Assembly: GCF_023061135.1 (NCBI RefSeq)
Contig: NZ_JAKGAN010000002.1
Span: 496,001 to 560,000 of the forward strand
DNA length: 64,000 bases
Origin: Chromohalobacter sarecensis
GTDB taxonomy: Bacteria; Pseudomonadota; Gammaproteobacteria; Pseudomonadales; Halomonadaceae
Reading direction: 5' to 3'
A program made the translations under genes and the position numbers. Of the stretch, positions 46,329 to 55,450 are shown one piece after another (position 1 is the first letter of the stretch; each line of letters opens with the position of its first letter). The notes beneath the pieces were generated by a model. It was given only the letters and a program-made list of their open reading frames with translations, was not told the DNA's origin and did no database searches.

Positions 46329-48494
46329 TTGGCGGAAACGGCATCCCAGGCGCTCGATCCTGAGCTCAAGGCGACCATACAGGCGGCCTACCGCCGCGTG
46401 CTCGATGGGCTCGAGCTGACGCCGCGTTATGGACAGCGCCTGATGATCGCCGAGATCGCTCGAACCCTGGGCGGCATCGAGGCGGATGACGCCGGGCGAC
46501 GCCTCTCCAACGAGCATGTCTGTGTGCTCGAGGCGGGGACCGGCACCGGCAAGACGCTGGCCTACCTGCTCGCCGCACTGCCCATCGCCCAGGCGCGGGG
46601 CAAGCGCCTGGTGGTTTCCACCGCCACGGTGGCACTGCAAGAGCAGGTGCTGCATCACGACCTGCCGGCCCTCAAGGCGCATAGCGGTCTCGATTTCGAG
46701 TACGCCCTGGCCAAGGGGCGGGGGCGCTATCTGTGCGTGGCGCGGCTCGATCAAGTCCTGGAAGGCGGGGAAGACAATCCCACGCTGTCGCTTTTCGAGG
46801 AAGCGATGACGTCGCGCGACGGTGATGACTTCCAGACCCTGGCGCACGAGATGGCCGACGCCTACTCGGCGGGGCGCTGGGAGGGTGATCGCGATAGCTG
46901 GCCGACGGGGATCGACGATGCCGATTGGCGTCGCCTGACCATCGATCATCGCCAGTGCACCAATCGCCGCTGTGGCCACTTCGGCGCCTGCGCCTTCTTT
47001 CGTGCCCGCCGCGGGCTCGACCAGGCCGATATCATCGTCGCCAATCACGACCTCGTGCTGGCGGATCTTTCCTTGGGCGGTGGGTTAGTACTGCCATCGC
47101 CCAAGGAATGCATCTACGTCTTCGATGAAGGCCACCATCTGCCCGACAAGGCGCTCGATCACTTTTATCATCGCCTGCCGGTCAACGGCACGCTGCGCTG
47201 GCTGCGCACGCTGAAGAAGTCGCTCACCGAGCTCAATACGGCGTTAGCTGTGCAGCCGACCCTGGCGCGTTTGCTGGGCAGCCTGCCGGAAGCCATCGCT
47301 GCGCTGGAGCCGCGCCTCGGCGAGGCGTTCGCCATGGGCCATCGTATCGCCGAACGCGAGGAAGGCCTTCCCGACGACGCGACCGATGCCGTGCATCATC
47401 GTTTCCCCATGGGGCGCGTGCCCGAAGCGCTTTCCGAGCAGGCTGGGTCGATGGTCACGGCCTTTGCCGAGTTGTCGCGTACGCTCGAGAGCATGGCCGA
47501 TATCCTGCGCGAGAGCCTCGACCCGGAAAAGGCCACGGGCTTGCCGCGCGAACAGGCCGAGGCCTGGCTGCCGCTGATAGCCTTGCTGCACGGTCGTGCC
47601 CTGGAAGCACATGCCTTGTGGCAGGCGTTGGCCACGCCGGACCCTGAGGACGGCGTGCCGCAGGCACGTTGGTTGACCTTCGAACGTGTCGCCGGCGAGG
47701 CGGAGTTGACGTTGTCGGCAAGCCCCGTCTCGGCTGCCGAGACCTTGGCCCGGCATCTATGGGGCACGTGCTATGGCGCGGTGGTGACCTCGGCGACGCT
47801 GACCGCGCTCAATCGCTTCGAGCGCTTGCAAGAACGCGCCGGGCTTGCCAACCGCTATCGTTATCAACGCCTGCCCAGCCCGTTCGATTATTCGCGGGCG
47901 GTGCTTAGCGTGCCCCCGGAGGCCGTCGACCCCAGTAATCGCGAGGCCCACGAGCGCGCGCTGATCGATTTCACCCAAGCGCTGGGGGAGCGTGAAGCCG
48001 TACTCATGCTGTTCTCGTCACGCAAGCAGATGCGCGCGGTGCTCGAGGCGTTGCCGGAGACGGTGCGTCAGCGCGTGTCGGCGCAGAATCACCTCCCTAA
48101 GCGTGAATTGCTGCAGCGTCATCGTGCGCGCGTCGATGCCGGGGAGGGCAGCGTCATCTTCGGGTTGGCCAGTTTCGCCGAGGGGATCGACCTGCCGGGG
48201 GAATATCTGACGCATGTGGTGATTACGCGGTTGCCGTTTTCCGTGCCCGACGATCCGGTCGGGGCGACGCTGGCGGAATGGATCGAAAGCCGAGGCGGGA
48301 ATCCATTCATGCGCATCTCGGTGCCGGATGCTTCGATACGCTTGGTGCAGGCTTGCGGTCGGTTGATCCGCAAGGAAGCCGATCAGGGGCGTATCACATT
48401 GCTCGACCGCCGTGTTCTGACGCGGCGTTATGGACGCGCGCTGCTCGATTCGTTACCGCCTTTCCGGCGTGAAATCGACGGCATGGCGCAGTAG
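46329..48494 (+). CDS. dinG: ATP-dependent DNA helicase DinG (XPD-like)
   Basis: DinG unwinds R-loops and D-loops during replication-transcription conflicts. The 721-residue protein has Walker A EAGTGTGKTLAYL, the iron-sulphur cysteines (Cys in RYLCVARL, then QCTNRRCGHFGACAFF), the DEGHH box, and C-terminal motifs VTSATLTALN and QACGRLIRKEADQG. The TTG start gives an N-terminus matching E. coli DinG, with only a distant GAAGGG site, so coupling to rhlB is likely. No LexA-box-like sequence is visible upstream. Confidence 0.9.
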   Translation: MAETASQALDPELKATIQAAYRRVLDGLELTPRYGQRLMIAEIARTLGGIEADDAGRRLSNEHVCVLEAGTGTGKTLAYLLAALPIAQARGKRLVVSTATVALQEQVLHHDLPALKAHSGLDFEYALAKGRGRYLCVARLDQVLEGGEDNPTLSLFEEAMTSRDGDDFQTLAHEMADAYSAGRWEGDRDSWPTGIDDADWRRLTIDHRQCTNRRCGHFGACAFFRARRGLDQADIIVANHDLVLADLSLGGGLVLPSPKECIYVFDEGHHLPDKALDHFYHRLPVNGTLRWLRTLKKSLTELNTALAVQPTLARLLGSLPEAIAALEPRLGEAFAMGHRIAEREEGLPDDATDAVHHRFPMGRVPEALSEQAGSMVTAFAELSRTLESMADILRESLDPEKATGLPREQAEAWLPLIALLHGRALEAHALWQALATPDPEDGVPQARWLTFERVAGEAELTLSASPVSAAETLARHLWGTCYGAVVTSATLTALNRFERLQERAGLANRYRYQRLPSPFDYSRAVLSVPPEAVDPSNREAHERALIDFTQALGEREAVLMLFSSRKQMRAVLEALPETVRQRVSAQNHLPKRELLQRHRARVDAGEGSVIFGLASFAEGIDLPGEYLTHVVITRLPFSVPDDPVGATLAEWIESRGGNPFMRISVPDASIRLVQACGRLIRKEADQGRITLLDRRVLTRRYGRALLDSLPPFRREIDGMAQ

Positions 48495-48528
48495 CGCACT
48501 GCTTACAAGCGTACTGCTCACAGACGCA

Positions 48529-48586
48529 CCGCTCGGAAGAGCGGTAGGCTAGAAGGTAGGCGCCGGCCCCGCGCCAGGCGGGGCCG
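48529..48586. terminator. Two hairpins between convergent dinG and DAHP synthase genes
   Basis: ACCGCTC-GGAA-GAGCGGT lies at 48529-48546 and GGCCCCGC-GCCAG-GCGGGGCC at 48566-48586. Neither is followed by a good T-run. They probably act as terminators or 3'-end-protecting hairpins for the two convergent genes. Confidence 0.5.
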
Positions 48587-48597
48587 TGGAGGTGCAC

Positions 48598-49677
48598 TTA
48601 CTCGCCGCGCTGGCGCTGGCTCAGTGCCGGTTTCAACTTCTCGTTCATCTCGCGCATGGCAGTTTCGGTGGTCGGCCAGTCGATGCAGGCATCGGTGATG
48701 GAAACACCGTACTGCAGCTGCGAGCGATCCTCGGGGATCTTCTGGTTGCCCCAACCGATGTGCGATTCGACCATCAGCCCCATGATCGAGGTGTTGCCCT
48801 CGAGGATCTGATTGGCGATGTTATCCATCACCAAGGGCTGCAGGGACGGATCCTTGTTGGAGTTGGCGTGCGAGCAGTCGACCATGATGTTGGGTATCAC
48901 GCCCGCCTGGCGCAGCTCATTGTCGGCGAGGGTCACGCTGACGCTGTCATAATTGGGCTTGCCGTTGCCGCCGCGCAACACGATATGGCCGTAGGGATTG
49001 CCGCGTGTGCGAATGACGGCGACTTGTCCGCCCTGGTCGATACCCAGGAAGTTATGCGGATGGGCAACGGACTTGAGCGCGTTGACCGCGACGTCGAGGC
49101 TGCCATCGGTGCCGTTCTTGAAGCCCACTGGCGACGACAGGCCGGAGGCCATCTCGCGGTGTGTCTGGGACTCGGTGGTGCGTGCGCCGATGGCTGACCA
49201 ACTGATGCAATCCTGCAGATACTGCGGCGAGATGGGATCGAGCGCCTCGGTGGCCAGGGGGAGGCCCATTTCGGCGAGTTCCACCAATAGGCGCCGGGCG
49301 GTGCGCAGCCCTTCCTGGATATCGAAGGTGTCGTCGAGGTGCGGGTCGTTGATCAGACCCTTCCAGCCGACGGTGGTGCGCGGCTTCTCGAAATACACAC
49401 GCATGACCACGTACAGGCTATCGCTCACCTCGTCGGCCAACTGGCGCAGGCGGCGGGCATAATCGCGTGCTGCCTCCACATCGTGGATCGAGCAAGGACC
49501 GATGACGACGACGAGGCGTGGATCGTCGCCGTCGAGAATCCGTTGAACGGTTCGGCGCCCTTCGAGTACCGTGCGTTCGGCCTCCTCGGAAAGGGGGATT
49601 TCACGCTTGAGCGCTTCGGGTGTGACCAGTACGTCCTGGGAAAGGACGTTAATGTTATTGACCTGCTGTTCTGACAT
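48598..49677 (-). CDS. aroF: 3-deoxy-7-phosphoheptulonate synthase (AroF/AroG class)
   Basis: This enzyme makes DAHP from PEP and erythrose 4-phosphate, the entry to aromatic amino acid synthesis. The 359-residue protein is a class I alpha enzyme: VVIGPCSIHD, the substrate loop MRVYFEKPRTTVGWKGLINDP, SWSAIGARTTESQ, GFKNGTDGS and DCSHANSNKD. The N-terminus resembles Tyr-sensitive AroF more than AroG, so inhibition by tyrosine is likely but not certain. AGGTAGCGG precedes the ATG on the minus strand. It is a single gene. Confidence 0.9.
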   Translation of the reverse strand: MSEQQVNNINVLSQDVLVTPEALKREIPLSEEAERTVLEGRRTVQRILDGDDPRLVVVIGPCSIHDVEAARDYARRLRQLADEVSDSLYVVMRVYFEKPRTTVGWKGLINDPHLDDTFDIQEGLRTARRLLVELAEMGLPLATEALDPISPQYLQDCISWSAIGARTTESQTHREMASGLSSPVGFKNGTDGSLDVAVNALKSVAHPHNFLGIDQGGQVAVIRTRGNPYGHIVLRGGNGKPNYDSVSVTLADNELRQAGVIPNIMVDCSHANSNKDPSLQPLVMDNIANQILEGNTSIMGLMVESHIGWGNQKIPEDRSQLQYGVSITDACIDWPTTETAMREMNEKLKPALSQRQRGE

Positions 49678-50064
49678 TCCGCTACCTGTAGATATGTGTC
49701 GCGAAGGGCATCGGTTTCGCTTGCGAGAAAGCGCTACTATCGCTTGTCGGCGCCGGGAAAATCAATCTCATGGACGAACTTCTCGCGATGATGACGGTCA
49801 ACTTTTGGATGCCATTAGCGCATCCGCCGCTTTATCGCCTTGATGGGGCGGGCAGAAAAAGGAACACTAGGCATTACTTAAGTTAAGCAAGTGGATCGGC
49901 CACATGACCGCAGGTCTTCGCCCAATTTCATCCATTACCTCGATCATTCAGCGCCCCGTGGGCTCGACTGGAACATGATGACCACACAGCAGATGCAATT
50001 TTCCTGCGCTGGCGCCGTTGTCGGCGCTTCGCTTTATAGTGCCTCCGGCATGGGGGAAGAATGA
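49678..50064. other. Divergent intergenic region DAHP synthase / rpoE
   Basis: This 387-base gap holds a sigma-E-like promoter at 49776, an 11-base palindrome CTTAAGTTAAG near 49879, and a small hairpin GCGCCG-TTGT-CGGCGC at 50012-50027 in the rpoE leader. I see no RNA gene and no credible small ORF. Confidence 0.5.
49776..49803 (+). promoter_or_regulatory. Sigma-E (AlgU)-type promoter upstream of rpoE
   Basis: GAACTT is a perfect -35 for ECF sigma-E/AlgU, followed after 16 bases by TCAACT. It lies about 262 bases before the rpoE ATG and would give positive autoregulation, as known for rpoE and algU. Confidence 0.55.
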
Positions 50065-50670
50065 ATGGGCACTAGGGAAACCGATCACCAGCTCGTCGAG
50101 CGTGCCCAGAAGGGAGATACCCGGGCTTTCGATCTCTTGGTCAAGAAGTACCAGCACAAGATTCTCGGCTTGATTGGGCGTTATGTGCATGATCCCGCCG
50201 AAGTGCAGGATGTCGCGCAGGAAGCCTTCATCAAGGCCTATCGTGCCTTGGGCAAGTTTCGCTCCGATAGTGCCTTTTATACGTGGATGTATCGCATCGC
50301 CATCAACACCGCCAAGAATCATCTCGTTTCTCGGGGCCGCCGCCCGCCGGGCAGCGACATGGACATCGCGGATGCCGAGGTGCTCGATCATAGCGGTCGC
50401 CTTTCCGATATTGAAACCCCCGAAGCCGCTTTGCAGCGCGATCAGCTCGAGGCGGTGGTATTCGAGACCATCGAGAACCTACCGGAAGATCTGCGCACCG
50501 CGATTACCTTGCGCGAGATGGACGGGCTTGCCTATGAAGACATTGCTAATATCATGCAGTGTCCGGTAGGTACGGTGCGTTCGCGCATCTTCAGGGCGCG
50601 CGAGGCGGTGGACAAAGCCATCGAGCCGATGCTGAACGCGCCGCGCCAGGCCGATGCCACGGTCGAGTGA
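50065..50670 (+). CDS. rpoE: RNA polymerase sigma-E factor (RpoE/AlgU)
   Basis: This is the extracytoplasmic stress sigma factor. The 201-residue protein has region 2 (AFDLLVKKYQHKILGLIGRYVHD... QDVAQEAFIKAYRAL ... FYTWMYRIAINTAKNHL) and region 4 (LPEDLRTAITLREMDGLAYEDIANIMQCPVGTVRSRIFRARE), very close to E. coli RpoE and Pseudomonas AlgU. GGGGGAAGA precedes the ATG. The anti-sigma gene follows after an unusually long 221-base gap carrying a second sigma-E-like promoter. Confidence 0.95.
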   Translation: MGTRETDHQLVERAQKGDTRAFDLLVKKYQHKILGLIGRYVHDPAEVQDVAQEAFIKAYRALGKFRSDSAFYTWMYRIAINTAKNHLVSRGRRPPGSDMDIADAEVLDHSGRLSDIETPEAALQRDQLEAVVFETIENLPEDLRTAITLREMDGLAYEDIANIMQCPVGTVRSRIFRAREAVDKAIEPMLNAPRQADATVE

Positions 50671-50714
50671 CCAGGTTGGGTGATAAAAAAATGTCGCGCG
50701 ACGCATTCAAAAGT

Positions 50715-50742
50715 GAACTGTCCGGCGACTTTGACGTCTCAA
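50715..50742 (+). promoter_or_regulatory. Sigma-E-type promoter in the rpoE-rseA gap
   Basis: GAACTG, 16 bases, TCTCAA. It sits about 150 bases before the rseA ATG and would let sigma-E raise its own anti-sigma factor independently of rpoE mRNA. Confidence 0.5.
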
Positions 50743-50891
50743 CGAGTACCAGTGGAATGAGTGGGCGCTACCGCGTCAAGTGGGCAGGATGCTCGTGCAA
50801 GATATCAAGAAAAGGTGTTGCCACACGTGAACCGCTGCGTAGCGCCCAGTAGACGATGGGCATTCGTCTTCTCGAATGTGAGGGGGTAAGT

Positions 50892-51650
50892 ATGAATCAG
50901 AACGTGCGAGAGTCCTTGTCCGCGCTGATGGATAATGAGGGCGACGATCTCGAGATACGCCGTGTCATGAGGTCGTTGCAAGACGCCCCTGAAGACGCCG
51001 ACACATGGAGACGTTATCACTTGGCGCGCAGTATGATGCAGCGTGATCGCGGTGTGGATGTCAGTGCGGATCTGTCCGCCGGTATCATGGCACGTCTTGC
51101 CGACGAGCCTGCGGTGCAGGAAGCGGCGACATCTGGCACGCGCCGTGGGGTGCCGTTTTCTTTCGCCGGTAGCGCCGCTATCGCCGCTGCGGTGTCGCTG
51201 ATGGTCATCACCGGTGTTCAGGTGTATAACGCCAACTCGCCAAGCGGTGTCAGCGGTGAAGGCGCCGAGTTTGCCAGTGGTAACGCCTCTTCCGGTGACG
51301 GCGGCGCCAGCGTGCAACCAGCATCGCTTCAGAGTGCGCCTTCGGGAGGCGGTGCGGGTGCCAGGCTCGCGAGCTTCGGCGGCGATAGTACCGGGTTCTT
51401 GACCTCGTCCGGGGCGAATCCGGTATTTCCCAGCCTCGCACCTTCAGGCCCCGGTGGTGCCACGGAAGTCAGCATGGACGCGTCGCTCTTTTCCGACTCC
51501 CCGCGTCAGGCGTCACGCAGCGACTACGAACAGGCGCGCCTTCTGCAGGCGTACTTGAACCGGCAGCAGTCTGATGGCGCGAGTGAGGCTTGGATGTCGT
51601 CTTCTCGCGGATCCGATGGTTCGGCTGCCGAGGTGGCGAGTCAGCGTTAA
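50892..51650 (+). CDS. rseA: Anti-sigma-E factor RseA (MucA-like)
   Basis: The 252-residue single-pass protein has the cytosolic sigma-binding domain (ESLSALMDNEGDDLEIRRVMRSL ... TWRRYHLARSMMQ, 1 to about 50), a linker, one helix (about 96-117, SFAGSAAIAAAVSLMVITGVQ), and a periplasmic part of about 130 residues rich in Gly, Ser and Ala. Near its end DYEQARLLQAYLNRQQS resembles the E. coli RseA tail. AGGGGG precedes the ATG. The gene that normally follows, rseB/mucB, is absent. Confidence 0.85.
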   Translation: MNQNVRESLSALMDNEGDDLEIRRVMRSLQDAPEDADTWRRYHLARSMMQRDRGVDVSADLSAGIMARLADEPAVQEAATSGTRRGVPFSFAGSAAIAAAVSLMVITGVQVYNANSPSGVSGEGAEFASGNASSGDGGASVQPASLQSAPSGGGAGARLASFGGDSTGFLTSSGANPVFPSLAPSGPGGATEVSMDASLFSDSPRQASRSDYEQARLLQAYLNRQQSDGASEAWMSSSRGSDGSAAEVASQR

Positions 51651-51841
51651 CCTCATGCCATTCGTCGTCTGCATATGACGGCTCCATCGATTCTATGCCA
51701 AGGCGCGTCACCTGTTGTCAGGGGCGCGCCTTTTGTCGTTTGGCGATTCGTCGACGCGTTGTGCAGAGGTGCTGGTCGCGGCTGGCAGGGCTCAGGGACA
51801 CGCATTGAACATGTGGCGTTGAACTAATTGCGTTGTTCAGT
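51651..51841. other. Intergenic region between rseA and mucD promoter
   Basis: This stretch holds the rseA terminator at 51700 and then no feature I can name. No trace of rseB or mucB is readable in any frame; GAAC recurs at 51806, 51821 and 51842. Confidence 0.4.
51700..51734 (+). terminator. Rho-independent terminator after rseA
   Basis: AAGGCGCG pairs with CGCGCCTT; inside it CCTG-TTGT-CAGG forms a second short stem. TTTTG follows. It separates rpoE-rseA from mucD, so mucD needs its own promoter. Confidence 0.75.
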
Positions 51842-51869
51842 GAACTCTTGTCCCGTTAGTGTATCAATG
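51842..51869 (+). promoter_or_regulatory. Sigma-E-type promoter for mucD
   Basis: GAACTC, 16 bases, TCAATG. It lies downstream of the rseA terminator and about 120 bases before the mucD ATG. DegP-type proteases are classic sigma-E targets. Confidence 0.5.
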
Positions 51870-51990
51870 TAGTGGTCGATGCTACGTTTCTCGCTGTCGA
51901 CCCATGGTAAGCCGGTAATGCGCACCGGCAGTTGTCAATGTGACTCCTCGTTTAGGTTAACGAGTTCACGCTTTTTATCAGGAGTCTTTT

Positions 51991-53424
51991 ATGCAACGTC
52001 TCTCTCGTTATGTCACCCCGCTGTTATTCGCTGTCGTGGCGCTATGCGCTGCGCAGCTCGCTCAGGCACGTGAATTACCGGACTTCACGCAATTGGTCGA
52101 AGACGCCGCGCCGGGCGTCGTCAACATTTCTACGACCAGCAAGGTCGATACACGGGCCATGCAGGGCTCGCCATTCGGTGAACAGGGCGTCCCCGATATC
52201 TTTCGCCACTTCTTCGGCGATCAGATGCCGCCCATGACGCCGGGAACGCCCGGTCAGGGCAGTCAAGAACGCCACTCGCTGGGGTCAGGGTTCGTGATCA
52301 GCCATGACGGCTACATCATGACCAACGCGCATGTGGTGGATGGTGCCGACGAGATCGTGGTGCGACTCAACGACCGCCGCGAGCTCGAGGCCACCCTGGT
52401 GGGCGCCGACAAGAAAACCGACGTCGCCGTCCTCAAGGTCGATGCCGACGATTTGCCGACACTCGACATGGGCGACTCCGACGCCCTGCAGGTGGGCGAG
52501 TGGGTCGCTGCCATCGGTTCGCCCTTCGGGTTCGATCATTCGGTCACCGCAGGCATTGTCAGCGCTATCAATCGCACCCTGCCGAGTGACGCTTACGTTC
52601 CCTTCATCCAGACCGACGTGGCGATCAATCCCGGCAATTCCGGCGGCCCCTTGTTCAATCTCGATGGCGAGGTCGTGGGTATCAACTCCCAGATCTACAC
52701 CCGGAGCGGTGGCTTCATGGGCGTTTCCTTCGCCATCCCGATCAACGTGGCGATGGACATCGCCGATCAGTTGAAAGACTCCGGACACGTCAGCCGTGGC
52801 TGGCTCGGGGTGGTGATACAGCCCGTGTCGGACGATTTGGCGGAATCCTTCGGCCTCGACGATACGCGCGGTGCGTTGATTGCCGATGTCAGCGATGACA
52901 GCCCTGCCAGCGAAGCCGGGCTCAAGGCCGGTGACGTGGTGCTGTCGGTCGACGACGAAGAGGTCGAGGACTCCACCACCTTGCCGCGATTGGTGGGCCG
53001 TGTGTCGCCTGGCGATGACGTCACGCTGAGTATTCTGCGTGACGGCGAACCTCAGAATGTCGAGGTCACCGTGGGCAATTGGCCGGAAGAGGGTAAGATG
53101 GCTTCCAGCCAACAGGGCCCCAAAAACGACAGCCAGTCGCGCCTGGGCGTCGCGATCAGCGACCTCGACGATCAGGCACGCCGTCAACTCGACGTCGACA
53201 ACGGTGTCGTAGTGCGCCAGCTCGATCCGCGCGGCGCCGCGGCCGCTGCCGGGATCGCGCGTGGCGACGTCATCGTCAGCTTCGATAGCACCGCCATCGA
53301 GGACACCGATGCCCTGATCGAGGCGGTGAAGAACGCGCCTACCGACCGCGCCATTCCCGTGCGTATCGTTCGCGAAGGGCGTTCGCTGTTCGTGGCGCTG
53401 CGGCTGCAGTCCGACGACGACTGA
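51991..53424 (+). CDS. mucD: Periplasmic serine protease/chaperone DegP-family MucD
   Basis: The 477-residue protein has a signal peptide (1 to about 26, ending AQAR), an HtrA protease domain with His114, Asp144 and Ser217 (TNAHVV, KTDVAVL, GNSGGPLF), and two PDZ domains (about 265-360 and 380-470). It degrades misfolded envelope proteins. The LA loop is shorter than in E. coli DegP, so it fits MucD/DegQ better. CAGGAG precedes the ATG. It follows rseA, as mucD follows mucABC in Pseudomonas. Confidence 0.93.
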   Translation: MQRLSRYVTPLLFAVVALCAAQLAQARELPDFTQLVEDAAPGVVNISTTSKVDTRAMQGSPFGEQGVPDIFRHFFGDQMPPMTPGTPGQGSQERHSLGSGFVISHDGYIMTNAHVVDGADEIVVRLNDRRELEATLVGADKKTDVAVLKVDADDLPTLDMGDSDALQVGEWVAAIGSPFGFDHSVTAGIVSAINRTLPSDAYVPFIQTDVAINPGNSGGPLFNLDGEVVGINSQIYTRSGGFMGVSFAIPINVAMDIADQLKDSGHVSRGWLGVVIQPVSDDLAESFGLDDTRGALIADVSDDSPASEAGLKAGDVVLSVDDEEVEDSTTLPRLVGRVSPGDDVTLSILRDGEPQNVEVTVGNWPEEGKMASSQQGPKNDSQSRLGVAISDLDDQARRQLDVDNGVVVRQLDPRGAAAAAGIARGDVIVSFDSTAIEDTDALIEAVKNAPTDRAIPVRIVREGRSLFVALRLQSDDD

Positions 53425-53452
53425 CGCCGAACCGGCTGCCGATGCCAGGAAT

Positions 53453-53480
53453 CGAGGCCCCGCGCTGTCGGGGCCTCGTT
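53453..53480 (+). terminator. Terminator after mucD
   Basis: A 10-bp stem CGAGGCCCCG/CGGGGCCTCG has a 6-base loop and is followed by TTGTGT. It is stable, with a weak T-run. Confidence 0.65.
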
Positions 53481-53618
53481 GTGTCGATCACACGCCCTCG
53501 CTGTCCATAGAAGATGCTTGCCGGTACAATGTCCTTCAATTGAATGCCCGTCGGTCCGCGTACGCTTGCCTAGCGGTATTGCTTGGCCGGATCGTGTTTC
53601 TGACTCAGGTAGGACTTG

Positions 53619-55439
53619 ATGAGCCGCGACGAAAATAACGCAACGCTTCCACTCATTCGCAATTTCTCCATCATTGCCCATATCGACCACGGCAAGTCGA
53701 CGCTCTCCGACCGCATCATTCAGATTTGTGGTGGTCTGACCGAGCGTGAAACGAAGGAGCAGGTGCTCGACTCGATGGATCTCGAGCGTGAGCGAGGCAT
53801 CACCATCAAGGCTCAGTCCGTGACACTGGACTACAAGGCCGACGATGGTCAGGTCTATCAGCTCAACTTCATCGATACGCCGGGCCACGTCGACTTTTCC
53901 TACGAAGTGTCGCGCTCGCTTTATGCTTGCGAGGGCGCGCTGTTGGTGGTCGATGCGGCGCAAGGGGTCGAGGCGCAGTCGGTGGCCAATTGCTACACGG
54001 CGGTGGAGCAAGGGCTCGAAGTCCTGCCGGTCCTCAACAAGATCGACCTGCCCCAGGCCGACCCCGATCGCGTGGCCCATGAGGTAGAAGAAATCATCGG
54101 CATCGATGCCACCGATGCCTGCCAGGTCTCCGCGAAGAGTGGCCTGGGGATGGAAGCCTTGCTCGAACGCTTGGTGCGTGACATTCCGCCGCCCAAGGGT
54201 GACCCCGAAGCGCCGTTGCAGGCGTTGATCGTCGACTCGTGGTTCGACAACTACGTGGGTGTGATTTCCCTGGTGCGTCTCTTCGACGGCACGCTCAAGA
54301 AGGGCGACAAGATTCGCATGAAGTCCACCGAGCGGGCTTGGGAAGTCAGCGAAGTGGGCGTTTTTACGCCCAAGCGCAAGCAGACCGGTGTGCTGCGTGC
54401 CGGTGAGGTCGGTTTCGTCGTCGCGGGCATCAAGGACATCCATGGCGCACCGGTGGGCGACACCATCGTGCATGCCAAAGGCGGTGACGATGTCGCGCGT
54501 TTGCCTGGGTTCCAGAAGGTCAAGCCTCAAGTCTACGCCGGTATGTTCCCGGTCAGCTCCGACGATTACGAAGAGTTCCGCGATGCGTTGGAAAAACTCG
54601 CGCTCAACGATGCCTCGCTGGATTACGAACCCGAGAATTCCGATGCATTAGGCTTCGGTTTTCGTGTCGGTTTCCTCGGTACCCTGCACATGGAGATCAT
54701 CCAGGAACGTCTCGAGCGTGAGTACGACCTAGAACTGCTGACCACGGCGCCGACGGTCATCTACGAGCTGGTCATGAAGGATGGCGAGGTACGTTATGTT
54801 TCCAATCCATCCAAATTGCCGGACATGGCCGACATCGAAGAGATGCGCGAGCCCATCGTGCGCGCCAGCATTCTGGTGCCGCAGGAATACGTTGGCAACG
54901 TCATCACCGAGTGTGAGCAGCGTCGCGGGACTCAGCTCGACATGCTGTTCCTGGGCAGTCAGCTTCAGCTCACTTACGAGCTGCCGATGAGCGAAGTGGT
55001 GATGGACTTCTTCGATCGCTTGAAGTCCATCTCCAAGGGGTATGCGTCGCTCGAATATAACTTCGAGCGTTTCGAAGCCGCCAATCTCGTGCGTCTCGAC
55101 GTACTGATCAACGGTGACCGCGTCGATGCGCTCGCCACCATCGTGCACCGCGACCACGCGCATCCGCGTGGCCGTGCGTTGGTAGAAAAGATGAAAGAGC
55201 TGATCCCGCGCCAAATGTTCGATGTCGCGATCCAAGCGACGCTGGGCGGTCAGGTCGTGTCGCGCTCGACCGTCAAGGCGTTGCGCAAGAACGTCACTGC
55301 CAAGTGTTACGGCGGCGACGTGACCCGCAAACGGAAGTTGCTCGAAAAGCAAAAGGCAGGCAAAAAGCGCATGAAGCAGGTAGGTAAAGTGGAAATTCCC
55401 CAGGATGCCTTCCTCGCCGTCCTCAAGATGAATGATTAG
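53619..55439 (+). CDS. lepA: Elongation factor 4 (LepA)
   Basis: This ribosomal GTPase can back-translocate ribosomes and aids initiation and assembly. The 606-residue product has G1 [14 protein letters not shown], the switch I region [10 protein letters not shown]3 DTPGHVDF, G4 NKID, and the LepA-specific C-terminal domain with [21 protein letters not shown] and KKMKQVGK-type end. The ATG at 53619 is preceded by a TTG codon and AGGTAGG. lepB starts 11 bases after its stop, the standard lepA-lepB pair. Confidence 0.96.
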   Translation: MSRDENNATLPLIRNFSIIAHIDHGKSTLSDRIIQICGGLTERETKEQVLDSMDLERERGITIKAQSVTLDYKADDGQVYQLNFIDTPGHVDFSYEVSRSLYACEGALLVVDAAQGVEAQSVANCYTAVEQGLEVLPVLNKIDLPQADPDRVAHEVEEIIGIDATDACQVSAKSGLGMEALLERLVRDIPPPKGDPEAPLQALIVDSWFDNYVGVISLVRLFDGTLKKGDKIRMKSTERAWEVSEVGVFTPKRKQTGVLRAGEVGFVVAGIKDIHGAPVGDTIVHAKGGDDVARLPGFQKVKPQVYAGMFPVSSDDYEEFRDALEKLALNDASLDYEPENSDALGFGFRVGFLGTLHMEIIQERLEREYDLELLTTAPTVIYELVMKDGEVRYVSNPSKLPDMADIEEMREPIVRASILVPQEYVGNVITECEQRRGTQLDMLFLGSQLQLTYELPMSEVVMDFFDRLKSISKGYASLEYNFERFEAANLVRLDVLINGDRVDALATIVHRDHAHPRGRALVEKMKELIPRQMFDVAIQATLGGQVVSRSTVKALRKNVTAKCYGGDVTRKRKLLEKQKAGKKRMKQVGKVEIPQDAFLAVLKMND

Positions 55440-55450
55440 GAATCATAGCC

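Noticed and set aside
44817-47048. A 743-codon open frame on the minus strand across rhlB and dinG
   Set aside because: It lies antisense to two well-identified helicase genes and its composition is that of a mirror frame in GC-rich DNA. It shows no domain I recognise and no ribosome site.
50691-50852. A 53-codon ATG frame in the rpoE-rseA gap
   Set aside because: It lacks a well-placed ribosome site and any recognised motif, and the sigma-E-like promoter lies inside it. The gap is better read as regulatory.
53184-54530. A 448-codon open frame on the minus strand opposite the mucD end and lepA start
   Set aside because: It is antisense to two conserved genes and bridges their intergenic terminator, which no real gene would be expected to do without its own signals.
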